A stretch of DNA of 64,000 bases from Agreia sp. PsM10 (lineage in GTDB: Bacteria > Actinomycetota > Actinomycetes > Actinomycetales > Microbacteriaceae). Positions 58,002 to 64,000 of the stretch are shown here, in pieces. The stretch covers positions 22,979 through 86,978 of the forward strand of contig NZ_JARUXC010000016.1 in the NCBI RefSeq assembly GCF_030433855.1. The letters run 5' to 3'. The notes below the pieces were generated by a model, which saw only the letters and a list, made by a program, of their open reading frames with translations, was not told the origin of the DNA and made no database searches. Made by a program: the position numbers and the translations under genes. Numbering within the stretch: the first letter of the stretch is position 1; the number at the start of each line of letters is the position of its first letter.

Positions 58002-59150
58002 ATGAAACACAGCAAACGCCTCATTGTCACCGGCGCCATCGCGGCCGTCTCGGCGCTCGCGCTGGCGGGCTGCAGCTCGAGCGGCTCCGACGACTCCACC
58101 GATTCGGCGAGCGGAGAACTCACCCCGGTGACCCTGCAGCTGCAGTGGTTCGCCCAGGCGCAGTTCGCGGGCTACTACGCCGCCCTCGACCAGGGCTACT
58201 ACGAAGACGAGGGGCTCGACGTGACGATCCTCGAGGGCGGCGCCGACATCGTTCCGCAGGACGTGCTCTCGGGCGGCGACGCCGACTACGCCATCTCGTG
58301 GGTACCGAAGGTTCTCGGCTCCATCGAACAGGGCGCCGAGATCACCGACGTCGCGCAGATCTTCGAGCGCAGCGCCACCACGCAGATCTCGATGAAGGAC
58401 AAGAACATCACGACCGCGGCCGACCTGGCCGGCAAGAAGGTCGGCAGCTGGGGCTACGGCAACGAGTGGGAGCTCTTCGCCGGCATGCAGAAGGCCGGGG
58501 TCGCCACCGACGACATCTCGCTCGTGCAGCAGGCGTTCGACATGAACGGCTTCCTCGCCGGTGACATCGATGCGGCGCAGGCCATGACCTACAACGAGTA
58601 CGCCCAGGTGCTCGAGTCGGTGAACCCGGCGACGGGCGAGCTCTTCACGCCCGACGACCTCAACGTCATCGACTGGAACGACGAGGGCACGGCCATGCTG
58701 CAGGACGCGATCTGGGCCGACTCGGCCAAGCTCGCCGACGACGACGCCTACGCCGACCAGACCGTCAAGTTCATCAAGGCCTCGATCAAGGGCTGGATCT
58801 ACGCGAAGGACAACCCCGAAGAGGCCGCGGGCATCGTGACCGCTGCCGGCTCCACGCTCGGCGAGAGCCACCAGCTGTGGATGACCAACGAGGTCAACAA
58901 GCTGATCTGGCCGTCGACATCCGGCGGAATCGGCATGATCGACGAGGCGGCGTGGAAGCAGACGGTCGACATCGCCATGGGCACCAAGAACGAGACCGGC
59001 GCCACCGTCATCTCGGAGGAGCCCCCGGCGACCGCCTACTCGAACGACTACGTCACGAAGGCTCTCGACGAGCTGAAGGACGAAGGGGTCGACGTCGAAG
59101 GCGCCGACTTCACGCCCATCGAGGTCACCCTCAAGGCGGGTGGCGAGTAA
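58002..59150 (+). CDS. THI5/NMT1-type ABC transporter substrate-binding lipoprotein
   Basis: A 382-residue lipoprotein with lipobox LAGC (ALALAGCSSSG, Cys about 24) and the NMT1/THI5-like fold: VTLQLQWFAQAQFAGYYAALDQGYYEDEGLDVTILEGG, DVLSGGDADYAISWVPKVLGS, and MTYNEYAQVLESVNP. This family binds thiamine-pyrimidine precursors, riboflavin or other heterocycles; a pyrimidine or hydantoin ligand is likely by context. AGGAGG precedes the ATG. A REP-like repeat lies after its stop. Confidence 0.9.
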   Translation: MKHSKRLIVTGAIAAVSALALAGCSSSGSDDSTDSASGELTPVTLQLQWFAQAQFAGYYAALDQGYYEDEGLDVTILEGGADIVPQDVLSGGDADYAISWVPKVLGSIEQGAEITDVAQIFERSATTQISMKDKNITTAADLAGKKVGSWGYGNEWELFAGMQKAGVATDDISLVQQAFDMNGFLAGDIDAAQAMTYNEYAQVLESVNPATGELFTPDDLNVIDWNDEGTAMLQDAIWADSAKLADDDAYADQTVKFIKASIKGWIYAKDNPEEAAGIVTAAGSTLGESHQLWMTNEVNKLIWPSTSGGIGMIDEAAWKQTVDIAMGTKNETGATVISEEPPATAYSNDYVTKALDELKDEGVDVEGADFTPIEVTLKAGGE

Positions 59151-59172
59151 CACCAGCGTCACCATCACCATC

Positions 59173-59233
59173 GTTCCCTGAGCCTGTCGAAGGGAGCCTG
59201 TCGAAGGTCTTCCCTTCGACGGGCTCGGGGAAC
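59173..59233. repeat. REP-like palindrome with an extra partial arm
   Basis: A 22-base left arm starting GTTCCCTGAGCCTGTCGAAG (59173-59194), then a second partial copy AGCCTGTCGAAGG (59195-59207), then the inverted arm CCCTTCGAC-GGGCTCGGGGAAC (59212-59233). It forms a hairpin between the binding protein and aminotransferase genes and may reduce read-through. Confidence 0.85.
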
Positions 59234-59260
59234 GCAACACAGAAAGAACAGGCACCACAC

Positions 59261-60589
59261 GTGATTCCCACATCAGACGACGGCAAGCGCGCGTACGACC
59301 TCGACCGGGCCTACGTGTTCCACTCCTGGTCGGCGCAGGCCGCCCTCGATCCCATGGTCATCGCCGGGGGCTCGGGCACGACCGTCTGGGATCACGACGG
59401 CAACGAATTCCTCGACTTCTCGAGCCAGCTCGTCAACGTGAACATCGGCCACCAGCATCCGGCCGTGCGCGACGCGATCAAGGCCCAGGCCGACGTTCTC
59501 ACCACCGTCGCGCCCGCCCACGCCAACCTCGCCCGCGGCGAGGCGGCCCGGCGCATCCTCGATCGCGCCGGCTCCGGCTTCGGCAAGGTCTTCTTCACCA
59601 ACGGCGGTGCGGATGCGAACGAGAACGCGATCCGCATGGCCCGGCTCTACACGGGGCGCGACAAGGTGCTGTCCACGTATCGCTCGTACCACGGCAACAC
59701 CGGCGCGGCCGTGGTCGCGACGGGGGATTGGCGTCGCGTTCCGAACGAATACGCCCGCGGACACGTGCACTTCTTCGGGCCGTTCTCGTATCGCTCGGAG
59801 TTCTGGAGCGACAGCGTCGTCGAGGAGGGCGAGCGGGCCCTGCACCACCTGCGCCGCGTCATCCAGAGCGAGGGCGCGTCGTCGATCGCCGCGATCCTCA
59901 TCGAGACCATCCCGGGCACGGCCGGCGTGCTCGTGCCGCCGCCCGGCTACCTGGCGGGGGTGCGCGCACTCGCCGACGAGTTCGGCATCGTGCTGATCTT
60001 CGACGAGGTGATGGCCGGCTTCGGCCGCACGGGCGACTGGTTCGCGTTCCAGTCGCTTGCCGATGAGGGCGGCGACATCGTCGTGCCCGACCTCATCACC
60101 TTCGCCAAGGGCGTCAACTCGGGGTACGTGCCCGTGGGCGGCGTCGTCATCTCGCCGTCGATCGCTGCGGCGTTCGACGAGTCGGTCTTTCCGGGCGGAC
60201 TCACGTACTCGGGGCATCCGTTGGCGATGGCCTCGATCGTCGGTGCGCTCGACGCCATGGAGAGCGAGGGCATCGTGGCCAACGCGAAGCGCGTGGGGGC
60301 GGATGTCATCGGGCCGGGCCTGCGGGCGCTGCAGGCCAAGCATCCATCGATCATCGGAGAGGTGCGGGGTCTCGGTGTCTTCTGGGCGCTCGACCTGGTA
60401 GCCGACCCGCAGACGCACGAGCCGGTCGCCCCCTCGGTGATCGCGGCGCTGAAGAAGTCGCTGCTCTCGCTGGGGCTCCTGCCGTTCTTCGCCGACAACA
60501 GGCTGCACGTCGTGCCGCCCTGCGTCGTCACCGACGACGAGGTCGCCCGGGCGCTCGAAATCTACGACCGCGCGTTCTCGAGCCTCTGA
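59261..60589 (+). CDS. class III omega-aminotransferase, beta-alanine:pyruvate type
   Basis: Likely converts beta-alanine to malonate semialdehyde with pyruvate as acceptor, completing pyrimidine breakdown. The 442-residue PLP enzyme shows the SWSAQAALDPMVIAGG start, GHQHPAVRDAIKAQA, VFFTNGGADANENAIRMARLYTGR, LIFDEVMAGFGRTGDW (cofactor aspartate) and the PLP lysine in ITFAKGVNSGYVPVGG. GTG start; the next upstream in-frame part lies in the REP repeat, so it is excluded. The leader AGAAAGAACAGG is a weak ribosome site. It is the last gene of the pyrimidine operon. Confidence 0.9.
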   Translation: MIPTSDDGKRAYDLDRAYVFHSWSAQAALDPMVIAGGSGTTVWDHDGNEFLDFSSQLVNVNIGHQHPAVRDAIKAQADVLTTVAPAHANLARGEAARRILDRAGSGFGKVFFTNGGADANENAIRMARLYTGRDKVLSTYRSYHGNTGAAVVATGDWRRVPNEYARGHVHFFGPFSYRSEFWSDSVVEEGERALHHLRRVIQSEGASSIAAILIETIPGTAGVLVPPPGYLAGVRALADEFGIVLIFDEVMAGFGRTGDWFAFQSLADEGGDIVVPDLITFAKGVNSGYVPVGGVVISPSIAAAFDESVFPGGLTYSGHPLAMASIVGALDAMESEGIVANAKRVGADVIGPGLRALQAKHPSIIGEVRGLGVFWALDLVADPQTHEPVAPSVIAALKKSLLSLGLLPFFADNRLHVVPPCVVTDDEVARALEIYDRAFSSL

Positions 60590-60596
60590 CGAGGTC

Positions 60597-60630
60597 GGTG
60601 CAGCGGAGGCTCAGGGCCTGCCGCTGCACC
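60597..60630. terminator. bidirectional terminator hairpin after the aminotransferase
   Basis: GGTGCAGCGG and CCGCTGCACC form a perfect 10-bp stem with an inner AGGC/GCCT extension; loop TCAGG. It lies between the aminotransferase stop and the stop of the convergent 34-codon gene. No T-run, but the stability is high. Confidence 0.7.
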
Positions 60631-60637
60631 GTCGACG

Positions 60638-60742
60638 TCAGCGCGTGGGCTGGGGTCGGTAGCCATCCCGTACGACGGTCACGATACTGGCGGCGACGCC
60701 TGCGAGTGCGAGAAGAGAGAATGAGACGAGTGCGATGATCAT
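60638..60742 (-). CDS. 34-residue single-helix membrane protein
   Basis: An open frame of 34 codons. It starts at the ATG with AAAGGA 8 nt before it, and encodes an uninterrupted hydrophobic helix (IIALVSFSLLALAGVAASIV) followed by a charged end (VRDGYRPQPTR). This layout is typical of conserved actinobacterial micro-membrane proteins with a DGY(R/G) end, of unknown function. It has no neighbour on its strand and follows a hairpin at its 3' end. Support is the RBS, the codon usage and the coherent helix; no homology search was run. Confidence 0.6.
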   Translation of the reverse strand: MIIALVSFSLLALAGVAASIVTVVRDGYRPQPTR

Positions 60743-60803
60743 GGTTCCTGTCCTTTCCGGGATGAGTGATGTTGTCTCAACTCTGGCCTCGCCAACCATG
60801 TAT

Positions 60804-60832
60804 CACAAGTGAATTGTTCTTTGCTCACTGTG
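60804..60832. promoter_or_regulatory. imperfect inverted repeat before the LysR gene
   Basis: CACAAGTGA (60804-60812) and TCACTGTG (60825-60832) are near-mirror arms 12 bp apart, 20 bp upstream of the -10 TAGACT (60852-60857). LysR regulators usually bind such sites in their own promoters, so it is a candidate. The arms differ by one base in length, so confidence is low. Confidence 0.35.
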
Positions 60833-60864
60833 TAGTTCAGATTCCGTGATCTAGACTGCTGATC

Positions 60865-61800
60865 ATGGACGTCGGACGACTGAATCTGTTGCGCGAACTC
60901 GCCGAGCGAGGGAGCATCACCGAGGTGGCCAAGGCCACCCATCGCACCGCGTCGGGCATCTCTCAGCAGCTGCGCAAGCTCGAGTCCGAGGCGGGCCTGC
61001 CGCTCACCGAGAAGGTCGGTCGCGGCATCGCGCTGACCGACGCGGGCAGGGCCCTGGCTCGCAGTGCCACCGACGTCGCCATCGCGCTCGAGAAGGCCGA
61101 GGCGGTGTGGGACGAGTTCCGCAACGACCCCACGGGCACGGTGTCGCTCGCGACGTTCCCGACGGCGGGGCAGATGCTGCTGCCGGGCATGCTCAAGCGC
61201 GTGGCGGAGACCGGCGGGCTCACGGTGCACTGCTCCGACCGCGACCCGGAGTCCGAGGGCTTCCCGTCGCTCACCAGCGACTTCGACATCGTGCTGGCCC
61301 ACTCGCCGAAGCCCGCGGCCTTCTGGAACGACAAGAACCTCCTCGCCATCCCGCTCATGACCGAGCCGCTCGACATCGCGCTTCCGCCGGGGCACCGTCT
61401 GGCCGACAAGGACTTCCTCGTGCCGAGCGACCTGATCGGCGAACAGTGGATCGGCGTGCCCTGGGGCTACCCGTTCGAACGCACGCTCAACGACATCTTC
61501 GAGGCCGCCGGGGTTCCGGTGAACTTCTTCCAGAGATTCGGCGACACCCGTGTGACCGAGGCCCTCGTGGCCGCCGGCCTCGGCGTCGCCGTGCTGCCCT
61601 GCTACACGGCCGCGGGCGCCTACCGCGACCGCATCGTGCTGAAGAACCTGCAGGGTGTCGTCGCCGAGCGGCACATCGCCATCCTCATGCGCCCCGACAG
61701 GGCCGAACGCCTGGCCGTGCGCACCGTGGTGGATGCGCTGCGCGCCGAGGCGGCCGCCGTGGTCGAGGCGAACAAGCACCGCAACCCGCCGGCCGCCTAG
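60865..61800 (+). CDS. LysR family transcriptional regulator
   Basis: A 311-residue LysR protein: HTH RLNLLRELAERGSITEVAKA with THRTASGISQQLRKLESEAG, then a two-lobed sensing domain (LPPGHRLADKDFLVPSDLIG, ALVAAGLGVAVLPCYTAAGAY). The -10 TAGACT is 7 nt before the ATG (leaderless). It converges with the ABC permease of the next operon (9 bp between stops) and has no obvious divergent target; the 34-codon gene upstream is the nearest. Target unknown. Confidence 0.9.
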   Translation: MDVGRLNLLRELAERGSITEVAKATHRTASGISQQLRKLESEAGLPLTEKVGRGIALTDAGRALARSATDVAIALEKAEAVWDEFRNDPTGTVSLATFPTAGQMLLPGMLKRVAETGGLTVHCSDRDPESEGFPSLTSDFDIVLAHSPKPAAFWNDKNLLAIPLMTEPLDIALPPGHRLADKDFLVPSDLIGEQWIGVPWGYPFERTLNDIFEAAGVPVNFFQRFGDTRVTEALVAAGLGVAVLPCYTAAGAYRDRIVLKNLQGVVAERHIAILMRPDRAERLAVRTVVDALRAEAAAVVEANKHRNPPAA

Positions 61801-61809
61801 CGGTCGTCG

Positions 61810-62601
61810 TCAGTTCTTCGGGGTGGCCCTGCGCAGGATGAAGTACCCGGTGATTGCTGCGACGACCGTCGGCACGAGGCTCCACGCGATCACGCCCGAG
61901 GGTCCGTTCGCGTCGAACCAGGCGCCCACGGCCGGCCAGCTGCTCGTGAACGACACCAGCGCGATGCCGGCGATCAGTACGAGGCCGAGGGTTCCGAACA
62001 GCGCCAGCATGCCGTTGTTGCGCCAGCGCTGGTAGATGGTCGCGATCGCGGCGCCGACGAAGTAGAAGAACAGGTATGTCGCGAAGTAGAGCCCGAAGCG
62101 CTCGATCCACGACGCATCCGCGCCGCCGAAGTAGAAGCTGGCGAACATCGTGCCGCCGAGCCCCCATCCGTCGGTCGCGACCTCGATGGCGGCCAGGATC
62201 GTGAGTCCCGCGCTGTAGACCGCTGAAAGGGTGATGAAGGTCAGCGCGCTGCCCAGCCAGAAGTCGCGGCGGGTCACGCTGAAGCCGAGAGCGAAGGGGA
62301 AGGTGTAGGCCACTGCCTGGATGCCCAGCACCAGCATGTACACGAAGATGTAGAACAGGGCCCCGGAGTACGAGATGCCGTCGCGCGCGTCGGCCCTGTC
62401 GGACTCGTTCGTCACCGATGCGAAGATGATCCACCAGATCGTGAGGTTGACGATGAAGATGCCGCCCATGATCATCCACGGCACCGCGAAGACGCTGTAG
62501 CGGTTCACGAGGTGCAGGCGCACGACGGCGAGGATGCGGTTGCCCGCGTCATGCCCGTCGGCCAGCGGCTCTGTCGGTGCGGTTCGAGTGACGGTGCTCA
62601 T
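61810..62601 (-). CDS. ABC exporter membrane subunit of the YtrA-type operon
   Basis: A 263-residue integral membrane protein with about six helices: WMIMGGIFIVNLTIWWIIF, LFYIFVYMLVLGIQAVAYTF, FWLGSALTFITLSAVYSAGL, FGLYFATYLFFYFVGAAIA, MLALFGTLGLVLIAGIALVS, SLVPTVVAAITGYFILRR. No ABC motifs. It overlaps the ATPase gene by 4 bp and is the membrane partner of it. Such GntR-ATPase-permease operons export peptides or antibiotics in other actinobacteria and are induced by cell-wall agents (YtrABC type). Confidence 0.82.
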   Translation of the reverse strand: MSTVTRTAPTEPLADGHDAGNRILAVVRLHLVNRYSVFAVPWMIMGGIFIVNLTIWWIIFASVTNESDRADARDGISYSGALFYIFVYMLVLGIQAVAYTFPFALGFSVTRRDFWLGSALTFITLSAVYSAGLTILAAIEVATDGWGLGGTMFASFYFGGADASWIERFGLYFATYLFFYFVGAAIATIYQRWRNNGMLALFGTLGLVLIAGIALVSFTSSWPAVGAWFDANGPSGVIAWSLVPTVVAAITGYFILRRATPKN

Positions 62602-63494
62602 GCGCTCTGCTCCAATGCTGTCTCGGTCTGGGTGCTGCCGGTGAGGCGCACGACCAGCTGCTGGAGGGACACGGGCGAGAGTTCGAGGCCCATCTCCGCG
62701 GCGCGTACGCGATCCTGGGGTGAGAGTCGGCCCACGGTGACCGATGCGAGCCCGCCGAGCCCGTCTCGGTGCAGCACCTCGCGGTCGGCGACGAAGGCGT
62801 CCACTCCCTGCCGGGTGCCGACCACGGTGGTGGCCGAGCCGCGGAGGGTCTCCGCGTCGTCGTCGATGAGCAGCCTTCCCTCGTCGATCACGAGAACGTG
62901 CTCGAGCAGGTTGCTGACCTCGTCGATGAGGTGCGTCGAAAGGATGACGGTACGCGGGTGGTCGCCGTAGTCCTCGAGGAGCCGATCGTAGAAGATCTGC
63001 CGGGCCACGGCATCCAGACCCAGGTAGGGCTCGTCGAAGAACGTGAGCGGGGCGCGGGATGCGAGCCCGACGATCACGCCGATGGCCGACAGTTGGCCGC
63101 GCGACAGCTTCTTGATGCGCCGGTTGAGGGGGAGTCGGAAATCGGCGATCAGACGGTCGGCGAAGGCGGCGTCCCAGTTCGGGAAGAACCAGGGCGCGCT
63201 GGTGAAGACGTGCCGTGGCTTGAACTCGTCGGGGTAGCGCTGGCTCTCCTTGATGAAGCACACGTTCTTCAGCACGCCGGAGTTCTCGACCGGGTCCTCG
63301 CCGAAGACGCGGATCTCGCCGCGGGTGGCGAAGTCCTGGCCGGTGAGCAACTGCATCAGCGTGGTCTTGCCGGCTCCGTTGCGTCCGAGCAGGCCGTGGA
63401 TCGTGTTCTTCTGCACGCTGAAGCTGATGTCGTCGACGGCTGTCGTGTCGCCGAATCGGCGGGTGAGGTGGGATGCCTCGACTACTGCACTCAT
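62598..63494 (-). CDS. ABC transporter ATPase of the YtrA-type operon
   Basis: A 298-residue ATPase: Walker A GRNGAGKTTLMQLLT, signature LSRGQLSAIGVIVGLA, Walker B LTFFDEPYLGLD, H-loop STHLIDEVSNLL. The signature LSRGQ (not LSGGQ) is typical of the YtrB-like exporter branch. The start overlaps the GntR gene by 4 bp. It is followed by the membrane subunit. Confidence 0.92.
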   Translation of the reverse strand: MSAVVEASHLTRRFGDTTAVDDISFSVQKNTIHGLLGRNGAGKTTLMQLLTGQDFATRGEIRVFGEDPVENSGVLKNVCFIKESQRYPDEFKPRHVFTSAPWFFPNWDAAFADRLIADFRLPLNRRIKKLSRGQLSAIGVIVGLASRAPLTFFDEPYLGLDAVARQIFYDRLLEDYGDHPRTVILSTHLIDEVSNLLEHVLVIDEGRLLIDDDAETLRGSATTVVGTRQGVDAFVADREVLHRDGLGGLASVTVGRLSPQDRVRAAEMGLELSPVSLQQLVVRLTGSTQTETALEQSA

Positions 63495-63871
63495 GCGGTG
63501 CCTTCCTTTCTGATCATGTCGATCACCTGCGTCTTGTCGATGCCGAGCTTCTCTGCCTCGACGATCAGGGGCGCGATGAATTCGTTCTGGAATCGGTCGC
63601 GGCGCTTGGCCACCAGGCGTTCACGCGCGCCGGACGCCACGAACATGCCGATGCCGCGCTTCTTGTAGAGGATTCCGTCGTCGACGAGCACGTTGACTCC
63701 CTTGCCTGCGGTTGCGGGGTTGATGCGGTGGAATGCGGCGAACTCGTTCGTCGACGGAACCTGCGTCTCTTCGGGCAGGGCGCCGGCGAGGATGTCGTTC
63801 TCGATCAGCTCGGCGATCTGGACGAAGATCGGCCGGGAGTCATCCACGACACTTTCCCTTCGTTGGTTCAT
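63491..63871 (-). CDS. GntR family regulator, YtrA subfamily
   Basis: A 126-residue regulator: winged helix IFVQIAELIENDILAGALPE, EETQVPSTNEFAAFHRINPATAGKGVNVLVDDGILYKKRGIGMFV, then a short C-terminal helix instead of a large sensor domain, as in YtrA regulators. It heads the three-gene ABC operon. Its start overlaps one arm of the operator at 63862-63891. No ribosome site is seen; a -10 TAGTTA 8 nt before the ATG suggests a leaderless mRNA. Confidence 0.92.
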   Translation of the reverse strand: MNQRRESVVDDSRPIFVQIAELIENDILAGALPEETQVPSTNEFAAFHRINPATAGKGVNVLVDDGILYKKRGIGMFVASGARERLVAKRRDRFQNEFIAPLIVEAEKLGIDKTQVIDMIRKEGTA

Positions 63872-63891
63872 TACTCATGTAACTAACCAAC
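63862..63891 (-). promoter_or_regulatory. operator of the YtrA-type operon
   Basis: GTTGGTT (63862-63868) and AACCAAC (63885-63891) are a perfect 7-bp inverted repeat 16 bp apart. The -10 TAGTTA lies between them and the start codon sits next to one arm, so bound GntR would block transcription start. It is probably the autoregulatory site. Confidence 0.7.
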
Positions 63892-63946
63892 CAGCCACGC
63901 GTCCGAATGTCAAGACCCCGTTCTGCGCCGGATGGTCCTATGGATG

Positions 63947-64000
63947 TCAAGTGGTGATGTGGGGTGTTCGGAGGTCGGTGGTGAGGTCGTGGAAGATGCG
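63947..64000 (-). CDS. possible C-terminal end of a gene cut by the window edge
   Basis: An open frame of 17 codons plus TGA reaches the right edge: RIFHDLTTDLRTPHITT. A TGTCAAG stretch follows its stop, with another ATGTCAAG 40 bp on. It may be the end of a transposase or of another gene; only a longer sequence can show. Weak call. Confidence 0.2.
   Translation of the reverse strand, partial: RIFHDLTTDLRTPHITT

Noticed and set aside
52966..60589. A dihydropyrimidine dehydrogenase in the pyrimidine operon
   Set aside because: No iron-sulphur or PyrD-like domain is found anywhere in the operon; its absence is itself noted as a finding.

Overview
The window is high-GC actinobacterial DNA with no tRNA, rRNA, CRISPR array or complete insertion sequence that I can recognise. 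Several things point to Microbacteriaceae (order Micrococcales) or a close relative: the gene order leuC-leuD-murA-plsC-gpsA-ddl, the rsmD/recG/coaD neighbourhood, many GTG/TTG starts, dense 4-bp ATGA/GTGA overlaps, and many genes whose -10 hexamer lies only 6-8 nt before the start codon (leaderless mRNAs). The species is not identifiable from this stretch alone.

Layout. 1-4500: end of a luciferase-like oxidoreductase, a GlsB-type membrane protein, a DUF4097-PadR pair with a triple operator, a YqhA-type membrane protein, and a TerC metal transporter under a yybP-ykoY (manganese) riboswitch. 4550-11056: leucine attenuator, leuCD, then cell envelope genes (murA, plsC, gpsA, ddl). 11114-23762: a ten-gene minus-strand operon built around a PknG-type kinase. 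It also holds GlnH-like and GlnX-like sensor proteins, a PP2C phosphatase, a vWA protein, an FHA reader, an AAA+ ATPase, TelA and two proteins of unknown function. This is the most interesting locus here. 23850-29372: corA, a DUF3515 lipoprotein, thiL, rsmD, recG. 29373-32823: a small islet of lower GC with an HTH-ImmA/IrrE metallopeptidase coupled to a Cys-x-Cys-x2-Cys protein, and a divergent HTH-plus-unknown pair. 32940-37628: ABC-F ATPase, coaD, an F420-dependent oxidoreductase, cofE and cofC.

37674-48839: two tandem small membrane proteins, then a TetR-controlled operon. The operon encodes a family-5 ABC importer (with a DppC-DppD fusion), a carboxylesterase, a family III CoA transferase and a fused acyl-CoA carboxyltransferase, which reads as import and CoA-dependent use of an ester or acid. 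48836-50557: cofD (F420 synthesis) and a MOSC protein. 50570-60589: a MocR regulator and an operon for reductive pyrimidine or hydantoin breakdown: ureidopropionase-type amidohydrolase, dihydropyrimidinase, a luciferase-like (F420/FMN) oxidoreductase, a THI5-type ABC importer and an omega-aminotransferase. No classical dihydropyrimidine dehydrogenase is present in it. 60638-64000: a 34-residue membrane protein, a LysR regulator, and a GntR(YtrA)-ABC exporter operon.

Cofactor F420 links several parts: cofC, cofD and cofE are here, together with three luciferase-like oxidoreductases. Palindromic REP-like repeats sit at 6131 (inside leuC), 11063 and 59173. Functional calls rest on motif and family recognition by eye; no database search was run.
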